Positions 7,910 through 14,554 of a stretch of 32,149 nt of DNA are shown here, in pieces. The position numbers were made by a program, and so were the translations under genes. Origin of the DNA: Olavius sp. associated proteobacterium Delta 1 (lineage in GTDB: Bacteria; Desulfobacterota; Desulfobacteria; Desulfobacterales; JAFDCJ01); NCBI GenBank assembly GCA_902749685.1, contig CACVKW010001296.1, positions 1-32,149 on the forward strand, read 5' to 3'. Within the stretch, counting starts at the first letter, position 1, and each line of letters begins with the position of its first letter. The notes below the pieces were generated by a model that did not search any database, was not told the DNA's origin, and saw only the letters and a program-made list of their open reading frames with translations.

Positions 7910-9073
7910 ATGGACTTTAGCCTGCCGGAAGAACTTGAGATGCTCAGGGATATGGTGCGTGATTTTGCCGCGGAAAAAATTGCACCGTTTGCTGACGAGT
8001 GGGATGAAAAACATTATTTCCCGTATGAGGAGGTTGTCAAACCAATGGGAGAACTGGGTTTGTTCGGAACCGTGATCCCGGAGGAATACGGCGGCTCTGA
8101 AATGGGCTGGTTGGCGGCGATGATTGTCACCGAGGAAATCGCCCGGGCATCCAGTTCCCTGCGGGTCCAGATCAACATGCAGACCCTGGGATGCGCTTAT
8201 ACAATATTGACCTACGGCAGTGACGAGCTCAAACAAAAATATATACCGAAACTGGTCAGTGCCGAGTATGTGGGGGCCTTTGCCATGACCGAACCGGATG
8301 CCGGCTCCGATGTTATGGCAATGAAATCCAAGGCAGAAGATAAAGGCGATCACTGGCTTTTAAACGGATCCAAGACCTGGATTTCAAATGCCGATGTGGC
8401 TGATGCCATTATTTACTATGCTTACACCGATCAATCCGCGGGCGCCAGGGGCCTGTCCGCCTTCGTGGTTGAAGTCAAGAATTTTAACGATATCCGAACA
8501 ACGGCGCTGGACAAAATGGGTTCACGATCATCCCCGACCGGTGAGATCTACCTGACTGATACCAAACTCCCCAAAGAAAATCTTCTGGGAAGTCCGGGGG
8601 ACGGGGCCAAGATTCTTTTTGGTTCACTGAACCAGACCCGGCTTTCCGCAGCAGCCGGTGGTATCGGGGTGGCCCAGGCCTGCCTGGATGAAGCCATAAA
8701 ATATTGTAAAGAGCGCAAGCAGTTCGGCAAACTCATCGGTGAATTTCAGATGAACCAGGATCTGATCGCGCAGATGTCGGCCGAACTCGAGGCTGCCCGG
8801 CTTGTGGTCTACAAAGCGGCCTGGGCCAAAGATCAAGGCCGGCTGAACAACGGGCTGGACGTTGCCCAGGCCAAGTATCTGGCAGGTGAAGTGGCGACTA
8901 AATGTGCCAATTATGCCATGCGAATCCTGGGCGCCTATGGCTATTCCACCGAGTATTCGGTGGCACGCTTCTACAGAGATGCGCCCACTTATACCATGGT
9001 GGAGGGGTCGGCCAATATCTGTAAATGGATAATTGCGTTGGATCAGTTGGGTATACGAAAGGCAAATAGATAA
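7910..9073 (+). CDS. Acyl-CoA dehydrogenase, probably non-decarboxylating glutaryl-CoA dehydrogenase
   Basis: A 387-residue FAD acyl-CoA dehydrogenase with AFAMTEPDAGSD near residue 124, WISNADVAD near 157, RKQFGKLIGEFQ near 269 and the catalytic glutamate E365 in MVEGSANI. Two residues point to substrate. R85 (SSSLRVQINMQ) aligns with the arginine that binds the distal carboxylate in glutaryl-CoA dehydrogenases, and the residue before the catalytic glutamate is V364, where decarboxylating enzymes have Tyr. That Tyr-to-Val exchange marks the Desulfococcus enzyme that stops at glutaconyl-CoA. Electrons would go to the EtfBA encoded next. The ATG has AGGAGG seven bases upstream. Related benzylsuccinyl-CoA or other dicarboxyl-CoA dehydrogenases remain possible. 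Confidence 0.8.
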   Translation: MDFSLPEELEMLRDMVRDFAAEKIAPFADEWDEKHYFPYEEVVKPMGELGLFGTVIPEEYGGSEMGWLAAMIVTEEIARASSSLRVQINMQTLGCAYTILTYGSDELKQKYIPKLVSAEYVGAFAMTEPDAGSDVMAMKSKAEDKGDHWLLNGSKTWISNADVADAIIYYAYTDQSAGARGLSAFVVEVKNFNDIRTTALDKMGSRSSPTGEIYLTDTKLPKENLLGSPGDGAKILFGSLNQTRLSAAAGGIGVAQACLDEAIKYCKERKQFGKLIGEFQMNQDLIAQMSAELEAARLVVYKAAWAKDQGRLNNGLDVAQAKYLAGEVATKCANYAMRILGAYGYSTEYSVARFYRDAPTYTMVEGSANICKWIIALDQLGIRKANR

Positions 9074-9131
9074 ATTAGCTAATAGCATGGGCGTTTTTAA
9101 AATTTGGGTCATTAGAATCCTGTTCAATTAA

Positions 9132-9315
9132 AAATCCCAAAAAACAAGCACCAAAATACAAATAATGCTCAAATTCCAATACTTAATGACCAAAACAATA
9201 CAATTATGAATAGAAGCCATCATCCCATTTGCAATAGGAGCTTCCAAGTTTGGGATTTTGAATTTTTGTCATTGTGATTTGTTTGATATTTGGTATTTGT
9301 GATTTGTAATTTTAT
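9132..9315. repeat. Inverted heptamer array, A/T-rich locus
   Basis: The left arm (9132-9198) consists of about nine 7-bp units beginning AA and mostly ending in CC, AC or similar (AAATCCC, AAGCACC, AAAATAC, AATGACC), with one 4-bp interruption. The right arm (9277-9315) has complementary units ATTTGTT, ATTTGGT, ATTTGTG, ATTTGTA and ATTTTAT, with a 4-bp slip after the first. The element fills most of the 323-bp gap between the dehydrogenase and etfB; no gene is visible there. Confidence 0.7.
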
Positions 9316-9396
9316 TTTGGTACCGAACAAACTAGTGACCCGCATAATTAAGATTTTGTTACGCCGTCTGTTCTAAACTTCTGAAAGGAGATAGAC

Positions 9397-10185
9397 ATGG
9401 AAATAGTAGTTTTAGTCAAACAGGTGCCGGACACCGAATCGCTGATTGAAATTGCCGATGACGGGGTGTCCATCAAAAAGCAGGATATCAAATGGGTCAT
9501 GAATCCCTATGATGAAATTGCAGTCGAAGAAGCTCTGCAGATCAGAGACGCCCAGGGTGGTGCGGTAACCATCGTTTCCATGGGCGGCCAGAAAGCGGTG
9601 GAGACCATTCGCACGGCCCTGGCCATGGGCGCCGATAAAGGAATTCACATCAACGACCCGGCAGCTGAAGGCAGCGACGCCCTGGCAACGGCCAAAATAC
9701 TGGCAGCCGCTTTAAAGGAAATTCCGTTTGAACTGGTTATTGCCGGACACCGCGCGGTCGATGAAGACAATTATCAGGTCGCTGCCGCGGTCGCTGAGAT
9801 TTTAGGGGTACCGCAGATATCGATGGTGGTTAAAGCCGAGTTGTTCGATGGCAAAATCAAATGCGAGCGCACCATCGAAGGCGGCACCGTGACCGTTGAA
9901 ACGGCATTGCCGGCGTTGTTTACCACCCAGCGTGGTTTGAACGAACCGCGGTATGCCTCATTGCCCGGAATTATGAAAGCCAAAAAGAAACCGGTGGATG
10001 TCAAAACCATCGCAGATTTAGGCATCGATGCGGCAGCTGTGGGGGCGGCGAATCGGAAAGTAAAAATTAAAGCATTGAATTTTCCGCCGCAAAGACAGGC
10101 CGTCAAGATGATCGAAGGCGAATCCGCCCAGGACCAGGCTGCTGAACTGGTAAGAGTTCTGCACGAGGAAGCTAAAATCATCTAA
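9397..10185 (+). CDS. etfB: Electron transfer flavoprotein beta subunit
   Basis: A 262-residue EtfB. It begins MEIVVLVKQVPDTE and contains EIAVEEALQIRD, ALAMGADKGIHI and the AGHRAVDEDNYQVAAAVAE region typical of the family. With EtfA it forms the FAD/AMP heterodimer that takes electrons from acyl-CoA dehydrogenases. AAAGGAG lies seven bases before the ATG. It is followed by etfA after a 90-bp spacer that holds an octamer repeat. Nothing in the order suggests an electron-bifurcating ETF with a NADH partner; the downstream ETF-QO supports a quinone-reducing route. Confidence 0.93.
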   Translation: MEIVVLVKQVPDTESLIEIADDGVSIKKQDIKWVMNPYDEIAVEEALQIRDAQGGAVTIVSMGGQKAVETIRTALAMGADKGIHINDPAAEGSDALATAKILAAALKEIPFELVIAGHRAVDEDNYQVAAAVAEILGVPQISMVVKAELFDGKIKCERTIEGGTVTVETALPALFTTQRGLNEPRYASLPGIMKAKKKPVDVKTIADLGIDAAAVGAANRKVKIKALNFPPQRQAVKMIEGESAQDQAAELVRVLHEEAKII

Positions 10186-10211
10186 AGGTGACAATATTCA
10201 AACTAACTGAA

Positions 10212-10243
10212 ATTCCACTATTCCGACATTCCAACATTCCATC
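10212..10243. repeat. Four 8-bp tandem units between etfB and etfA
   Basis: Four consecutive 8-bp units share ATTCC followed by three variable bases (ATTCCACT, ATTCCGAC, ATTCCAAC, ATTCCATC). No facing arm is visible. It is the only clearly octameric member among the heptamer arrays of this window. Confidence 0.6.
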
Positions 10244-10275
10244 TGGGCGGATGCCCCTAATATAAGGAGAGAAAA

Positions 10276-11238
10276 ATGGCACAAGGTGTGTTTGTTATAA
10301 CCGAACAAAGAGATAATGCATTTAGGAAAGTGTCTTTTGAGGCCGTCAGTGAAGGCAGACGTGTTGCTGACGGTCTGGGCGCCGATGTGACCGCAGTGGT
10401 GGTCGGCTCCGGTATCGAGGGCCTTGGCGCCGAACTCGAAAAATATGGTCCCGATAAAATATTGTTGGCTGACGATCCGGCACTGGCCGATTACACCACG
10501 GATGCCTACACCAATGTTATTGCCGATTTGGTTCAATCCGTGGATCCGGCGGTCATCCTTCTCGGTGCTTCGGCCCAGGGAAAGGATCTATCCGCACGAT
10601 TGGCCGCCCGGCTCGATGCCGGCCTGGCCATGGATTGTACGGCAGTCAAACTGGCTGACGGCAAGTTGACGTATACCCGTCCGATGTTCGGCGGGAAAAT
10701 ATTTGCCGATGTAGAGATCGATGGTGAATTGCAAATAGCAGCGATTCGTCCGAACGTGATGGACATCACCGAAGCTTCCAAGGAATGCGTCAGCGAAAAA
10801 CCGGCTGTCAACGTCGGTCAGGTCAAAACCACTGTCGCTGAAAAGAGCATGGATACCGGCGATAAAATTGAATTGACCGAAGCCGATATCGTTGTGTCCG
10901 GTGGGCGGGGAACCGGGGGAGATTTCGATGCGATTGAACAACTGGCAACCACTCTGGGCGGGGCTGTCGGTGCTTCACGTTCTGCCGTCGATGAAGGGTG
11001 GCGACCGCACAGTGACCAGGTGGGGCAGACCGGCAAGGTTGTCTCCCCGGGGTTGTATGTTGCCTGCGGTATTTCAGGCGCTATTCAGCATCTGGCCGGA
11101 ATGTCGACTTCAAAATACATCGTTGCCATCAATAAGGACCCGGAAGCACCGATTTTTTCCAAGGCAGATTTAGGCATTGTCGGTGACCTGGCGGCAATCG
11201 TTCCGGCTATTTCAGAAGAAATGAAAAAAATCAGTTAA
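10276..11238 (+). CDS. etfA: Electron transfer flavoprotein alpha subunit
   Basis: A 320-residue EtfA. The C-terminal FAD domain shows VSGGRGTGG, the VGASRSAVDEGW loop, QVGQTGKVVSPGLYVACGIS and AIQHLAGMSTSKYIVAINKD, all diagnostic. The N-terminal domain contains LGASAQGKDLSARLAARLD. AAGGAGA lies seven bases before the ATG. It completes the ETF with the etfB product and would pass electrons to the ETF-QO encoded next. Confidence 0.94.
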   Translation: MAQGVFVITEQRDNAFRKVSFEAVSEGRRVADGLGADVTAVVVGSGIEGLGAELEKYGPDKILLADDPALADYTTDAYTNVIADLVQSVDPAVILLGASAQGKDLSARLAARLDAGLAMDCTAVKLADGKLTYTRPMFGGKIFADVEIDGELQIAAIRPNVMDITEASKECVSEKPAVNVGQVKTTVAEKSMDTGDKIELTEADIVVSGGRGTGGDFDAIEQLATTLGGAVGASRSAVDEGWRPHSDQVGQTGKVVSPGLYVACGISGAIQHLAGMSTSKYIVAINKDPEAPIFSKADLGIVGDLAAIVPAISEEMKKIS

Positions 11239-11243
11239 CTATC

Positions 11244-11267
11244 CGAATGAGAATTGACGCTCATTCG
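11244..11267 (+). other. Short hairpin between etfA and ETF-QO gene
   Basis: A perfect 8-bp stem CGAATGAG/CTCATTCG with an 8-nt loop occupies the 52-bp spacer. No T-tract follows, so it is more likely an mRNA stability or processing element than a terminator. Confidence 0.4.
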
Positions 11268-11290
11268 AGTTACTCTGAAGGATGACATAA

Positions 11291-12961
11291 ATGGAAGAAA
11301 CCAGAGAACAATTGGAGTTTGACGTCCTCTTTGTCGGCGGAGGCCCGGCGAACCTGGCCGGTGCCATTTATTTGATGAACTTGGCCCAGCAAGCCGGCAA
11401 GGAGATTGAGATATGCCTGATAGAGAAGGCCGAATCAATCGGATCACACTCCTTGAGCGGGGCCATTCTTGACCCGGTGGCCCTTAAAGAACTGATGCCG
11501 GACTATCTGGATAAGGGTTGCCCGATCGAACAACCCGAATGCCGGGATGAGTTTTACTATCTGACACGGACCGGAAAATTTAGTGTGCCATATACGCCGA
11601 GCTATATGCATAATAATGGATGCCACATTATCAGCCTCTCCAAATTTAGTCTCTGGCTCGGGGAGATGGCTGAAGAGCTGGGTGTGATGGTTTTTCCGGG
11701 TTTTGCCGGCACCGAGGTGCTCTACGATGAGGATGGCAAGCGTATTGTCGGTGTTAGAACCGGCGATAAAGGCATTGACAAAGACGGCAATAAAAGACCT
11801 AATTTTGAGCCGGGAGTCGATCTAATGGCCAAGGTAACCGTCTTTGGTGAGGGATCCAAAGGCAGCCTTATTCGTGAGGTGGATAAAAAACTGGGCATTT
11901 TTGAGGGTAAAATGCCCCAGATATTTGAAACCGCGATCAAAGAAGTGATTGAACTTCCGGATTCAAATTCTTTTCACGCATCCGCCACCACGGTCGTGCA
12001 CTCATTTGGCTATCCCCTGGGGCTGGATACCAAAGGCGGCGGGTTTCTCTACAAAATGAAAGACAACCGCGTGGCACTGGGATTTGTCCTCGGGCTGGAA
12101 TATGATGACCCCCTTTTGGAGCCTTACCAGGCTTTTTTGAGTTTCAAGAAGCACCCCTTGATTGCCGATATGATCCAGGGCGGCAAAGTGCTGCAGCAGG
12201 GTGCCAAGACGCTGCCGGCCGGTGGATTCTATACGATGCCCAGGCTGGCTGTGGATGGTGCGGTTTTCGTCGGCGACAGTGCCTCCATGCTGAACATTCA
12301 GCGGTTAAAAGGGGTACATACCGCTATGAAATCCGGCATGCTGGCGGCCGAGACGATCATGTCGGCTATGGAGAAAGAAGATTTTTCCGGCGAGACACTC
12401 GGCCTGTACGGTCAAAAAGTTACTGACAGCTGGATTAATAAGGAGCTGTATGCTGCACGAAATTTCAGCCAGGCCCTTTCTATAAAGGGGATTACAAAAT
12501 TTATCACAATCGGAGCGCAATATTTGAGCGGTGGGCGGGGATTCAGCGACCCGATGCCGATTGAAGCGGACTTCACCACATTTACAAAATTGCAAAACTC
12601 GACTGCTGCGCCGGTTGAATCACCGGAAACCCAGGATCTTGACGGAAAACTTTATCTGGATAAGTTAACCGGGCTATATCTTTCCGGTACCACCCATGAG
12701 GAAAATCAACCCTGCCACCTGGTTATTCCGGATCAAGAATTATGTATGACCGAGTGCTATGAAAAATACCGCAGTCCCTGTACCCGCTTCTGTCCGGCCC
12801 AGGTGTATGAATTGGAAGAAGATGCCGATGGATCAAAACGGTTGAAGCTGAACCCCTCCAATTGTCTGCATTGCAAGACATGTGAAATAAAAGATCCGTT
12901 TAACAACATTATCTGGACCTGTCCCGAGGGCGGGGGGGGACCAAAGTATTCGATAGTCTAA
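11291..12961 (+). CDS. Electron transfer flavoprotein:quinone oxidoreductase
   Basis: A 556-residue flavoprotein that carries electrons from reduced ETF to the membrane quinone. Visible are the FAD-binding VGGGPANLAGAIYL near residue 15, SLSGAILDP near 54, a GDSASMLNIQRLKGVHTAMKS-like FAD segment near 330 (written here only in part: AVFVGDSASMLN), and a C-terminal [4Fe-4S] domain with cysteines C501, C525, C528 and C531 (RFCPAQVYE and NCLHCKTCEIKDP) ending in CPEGGGGPKY. The length matches the mitochondrial and bacterial enzyme. It follows etfA by 52 bp. Many anaerobes use an unrelated Fe-S ETF oxidoreductase instead, so the canonical form here is informative about the route to quinone. Confidence 0.93.
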   Translation: MEETREQLEFDVLFVGGGPANLAGAIYLMNLAQQAGKEIEICLIEKAESIGSHSLSGAILDPVALKELMPDYLDKGCPIEQPECRDEFYYLTRTGKFSVPYTPSYMHNNGCHIISLSKFSLWLGEMAEELGVMVFPGFAGTEVLYDEDGKRIVGVRTGDKGIDKDGNKRPNFEPGVDLMAKVTVFGEGSKGSLIREVDKKLGIFEGKMPQIFETAIKEVIELPDSNSFHASATTVVHSFGYPLGLDTKGGGFLYKMKDNRVALGFVLGLEYDDPLLEPYQAFLSFKKHPLIADMIQGGKVLQQGAKTLPAGGFYTMPRLAVDGAVFVGDSASMLNIQRLKGVHTAMKSGMLAAETIMSAMEKEDFSGETLGLYGQKVTDSWINKELYAARNFSQALSIKGITKFITIGAQYLSGGRGFSDPMPIEADFTTFTKLQNSTAAPVESPETQDLDGKLYLDKLTGLYLSGTTHEENQPCHLVIPDQELCMTECYEKYRSPCTRFCPAQVYELEEDADGSKRLKLNPSNCLHCKTCEIKDPFNNIIWTCPEGGGGPKYSIV

Positions 12962-12968
12962 TAGGTTT

Positions 12969-13174
12969 TCCGCCGCAGGCGGATCAGGTTTCAGGTGTCA
13001 GTGAAACCACTGCATTGTGAAGCTGCCGGTTCTACTGAAAGGAAACTAAAGAACATCGAACATCGAACGTCCAACATCGAACGTCGAATGAATGAATTCT
13101 TTCTATTTTAAAGAGATAGAGTGAAGCGACTCCATCCTTCGACATTCGATATTCTGCGGTTCTGCGGTTCGCTT
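12969..13174. repeat. GC hairpin plus inverted heptamer array
   Basis: Directly after the ETF-QO stop is a tight hairpin TCCGCC-GCA-GGCGGA (12969-12983) and two CAGGTTT-type units. Then six units of AACATCG type run from 13052 to 13093. The facing arm, 13138-13174, has units TTCGACA, TTCGATA, two 8-bp TTCTGCGG and TTCGCTT. The CGA/TCG core is the same as in the locus at 17003-17135. Confidence 0.7.
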
Positions 13175-13241
13175 TTCTGCTGTCGTTGGATCACATCTTT
13201 GGCGTGGTTTACTGTATATTTCTCCGGAGGATGTTAATATT

Positions 13242-13640
13242 TTGAGCCAGGATATTGTCGATAAAACCAAAAAGACTGCCGGACTGTATTTTAAGGATGT
13301 CGCTGACGAAAAACCTTTCGAACTCTGGCGTTCATTTGACAAAGGGCTTGCGCGGGATTTTTCCTTGTTTATTACCGGGCAAATGTATGCCCGGGAAAAA
13401 ATACCCCATAAGACCCGGCAGTTGATTACCGTTGCTGCCCTGACGGTTTTATCGCGTCTCGATGAACTCCGCCTGCATATTCAAGCCGCTTTGAATGTGG
13501 GCTGTTCACCGCAAGAGATTGCCGAGGTAATTTTTCAAACAGCGATCTACGGGGGCGTGCCGGCCACCAATGCCGCCTTGAAAACATTACGGTCGGTGCT
13601 GGAGGAAAAAGACCTTTGGCCGTTGTCCGATGACAGATGA
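13242..13640 (+). CDS. Carboxymuconolactone decarboxylase family protein
   Basis: A 132-residue all-helical protein of the CMD family (Pfam PF02627). The core is EKIPHKTRQLITVAALTVL, then LRLHIQAALNVGCSPQEIAE and TAIYGGVPATNAAL. It lacks the CxxC of AhpD-type peroxidase partners (one cysteine only), so a PcaC-like or structural role is more likely; the reaction cannot be assigned. Translation probably starts at a TTG (13242) because GGAGG lies 11 bases upstream; the ATG directly after that site opens only a four-codon frame. It stands alone between two repeat regions, and its stop codon abuts a palindrome. Confidence 0.75.
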   Translation: MSQDIVDKTKKTAGLYFKDVADEKPFELWRSFDKGLARDFSLFITGQMYAREKIPHKTRQLITVAALTVLSRLDELRLHIQAALNVGCSPQEIAEVIFQTAIYGGVPATNAALKTLRSVLEEKDLWPLSDDR

Positions 13641-13669
13641 CCCTCCTTCGCCTTACAGGCTACGGAGGG
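13641..13669 (+). terminator. Two-tier palindrome abutting the CMD gene stop
   Basis: Stem CCCTCC/GGAGGG encloses a second stem GCCT/AGGC, with symmetric 3-nt internal loops and a 3-nt apex. It starts on the base after the stop codon and is flanked on both sides by GATGACA-type heptamer units. It may act as a 3' mRNA end; no T-tract follows. Confidence 0.5.
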
Positions 13670-13675
13670 CCAGCA

Positions 13676-13919
13676 GATCACAGAGGACAGATGACAGAAG
13701 ACGGCGGTCAGATTTTTTGAAGTCGGAAGTGGGAATGCGGAAGTCGGAAATTTGGATGAATATTTCACATCAACCAATTGGCCTAATCAACTCAATCAAC
13801 CAAAATTATGCGCCTTCTCCTTTATCCTTTGACCCTTTTCCCTAGGTTTATTCAATCCAAAATCTGAAATCTAAATTCCGCCATCGAGTCTTTCCGAATT
13901 CCGCATTCCCACTTCCGAT
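13676..13919. repeat. Heptamer arrays, GATGACA and GAAGTCG types
   Basis: Four in-phase units of GANNACA form occupy 13676-13703. Five units of GAAGTCG type occupy 13719-13753, and their facing arm of TTCCGAA/TTCCGCA units lies at 13892-13919. Shorter ATCTAAA-like units occur near 13857-13880. The whole 467-bp stretch from 13641 to the next gene has no credible reading frame. Confidence 0.7.
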
Positions 13920-13930
13920 TTCTTTCTTAC

Positions 13931-13960
13931 TTGACACAACCCTTTTAATTCTTTTAGACT
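13931..13960 (+). promoter_or_regulatory. Candidate promoter for the ACT/kinase operon
   Basis: A perfect TTGACA at 13931-13936 with TAGACT at 13955-13960 (18-bp spacing, 4/6 match). It lies immediately after the repeat arm and 148 bp before the ACT gene, leaving a long leader. Confidence 0.4.
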
Positions 13961-14107
13961 CCCAAAGCGAAACCTTTGGTAAAATTCATCTTTATGGCTT
14001 TGTGTCTTGGTGGCGAATACATTCTTCCATAATATACACGGAATTCACAATTAATGACCAAATTTAGCTAATCGTACCAGAAATTTTCAACTTTTGTGGA
14101 GGATCCA

Positions 14108-14554
14108 ATGAAATTAAAGCAAATAGTCGTGTCCATTGAAAATGCCCCGGGTCGTTTATTGGAAGTCACCAGTGCATTGGGGCAGGCCGGAATTAACCTG
14201 CGAGCGCTCAATCTGGTGGACACCGGTGCCTTCGGACAACTCCGTCTCCTGGTCTCAAATGTCGCCAAAGCAAGACGGATTCTGATGGAAATGGCGATAC
14301 CCGCCTTTGTGAATGAAGTTGTTGCCGCTGAAATTGAGGATAAACCCGGCAGCCTGGCTAAAATTCTGCAACCGCTCAAGGAAGCCAATGTTCAGGTTGT
14401 CTTCACCTATGCTTACAGCGGTTTTTCCCAGGACAATGCGGTGATGATCTTTAGATTCAGCGACAATGACAGGGCCGTTGAAGTTCTGCAGGCCAACGGG
14501 GTTAAATTACTCGACGCGGATTCTTTCGGCATTCTTGAGAATGAAAACGGATAA
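14108..14554 (+). CDS. Tandem ACT-domain protein
   Basis: A 148-residue protein made of two ACT-like regulatory domains, about residues 3-65 (KQIVVSIENAPGRLLEVTSA) and 70-140 (AAEIEDKPGSLAKILQPLKE). ACT domains bind small ligands, usually amino acids, and control a partner protein. GGAGG precedes the ATG by five bases. The gene overlaps the following histidine kinase by 14 bp, so the two are probably translationally coupled, and the ACT protein may sense a ligand for that kinase; this is inference. Similar stand-alone ACT proteins in anaerobes lie next to CoA-ligase genes, but none is present here. Confidence 0.8.
   Translation: MKLKQIVVSIENAPGRLLEVTSALGQAGINLRALNLVDTGAFGQLRLLVSNVAKARRILMEMAIPAFVNEVVAAEIEDKPGSLAKILQPLKEANVQVVFTYAYSGFSQDNAVMIFRFSDNDRAVEVLQANGVKLLDADSFGILENENG

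Noticed and set aside
7910..9073. Ordinary decarboxylating glutaryl-CoA or short-chain acyl-CoA dehydrogenase
   Set aside because: Val replaces the Tyr before the catalytic Glu, and the carboxylate-binding Arg is present, which fits the non-decarboxylating type better.
10198..10536. Antisense frame over the start of etfA
   Set aside because: It overlaps a clear EtfA coding sequence and has no supporting signals.
13242..13640. AhpD-type alkylhydroperoxidase
   Set aside because: The CxxC active site is absent; only the general carboxymuconolactone decarboxylase family is supported.
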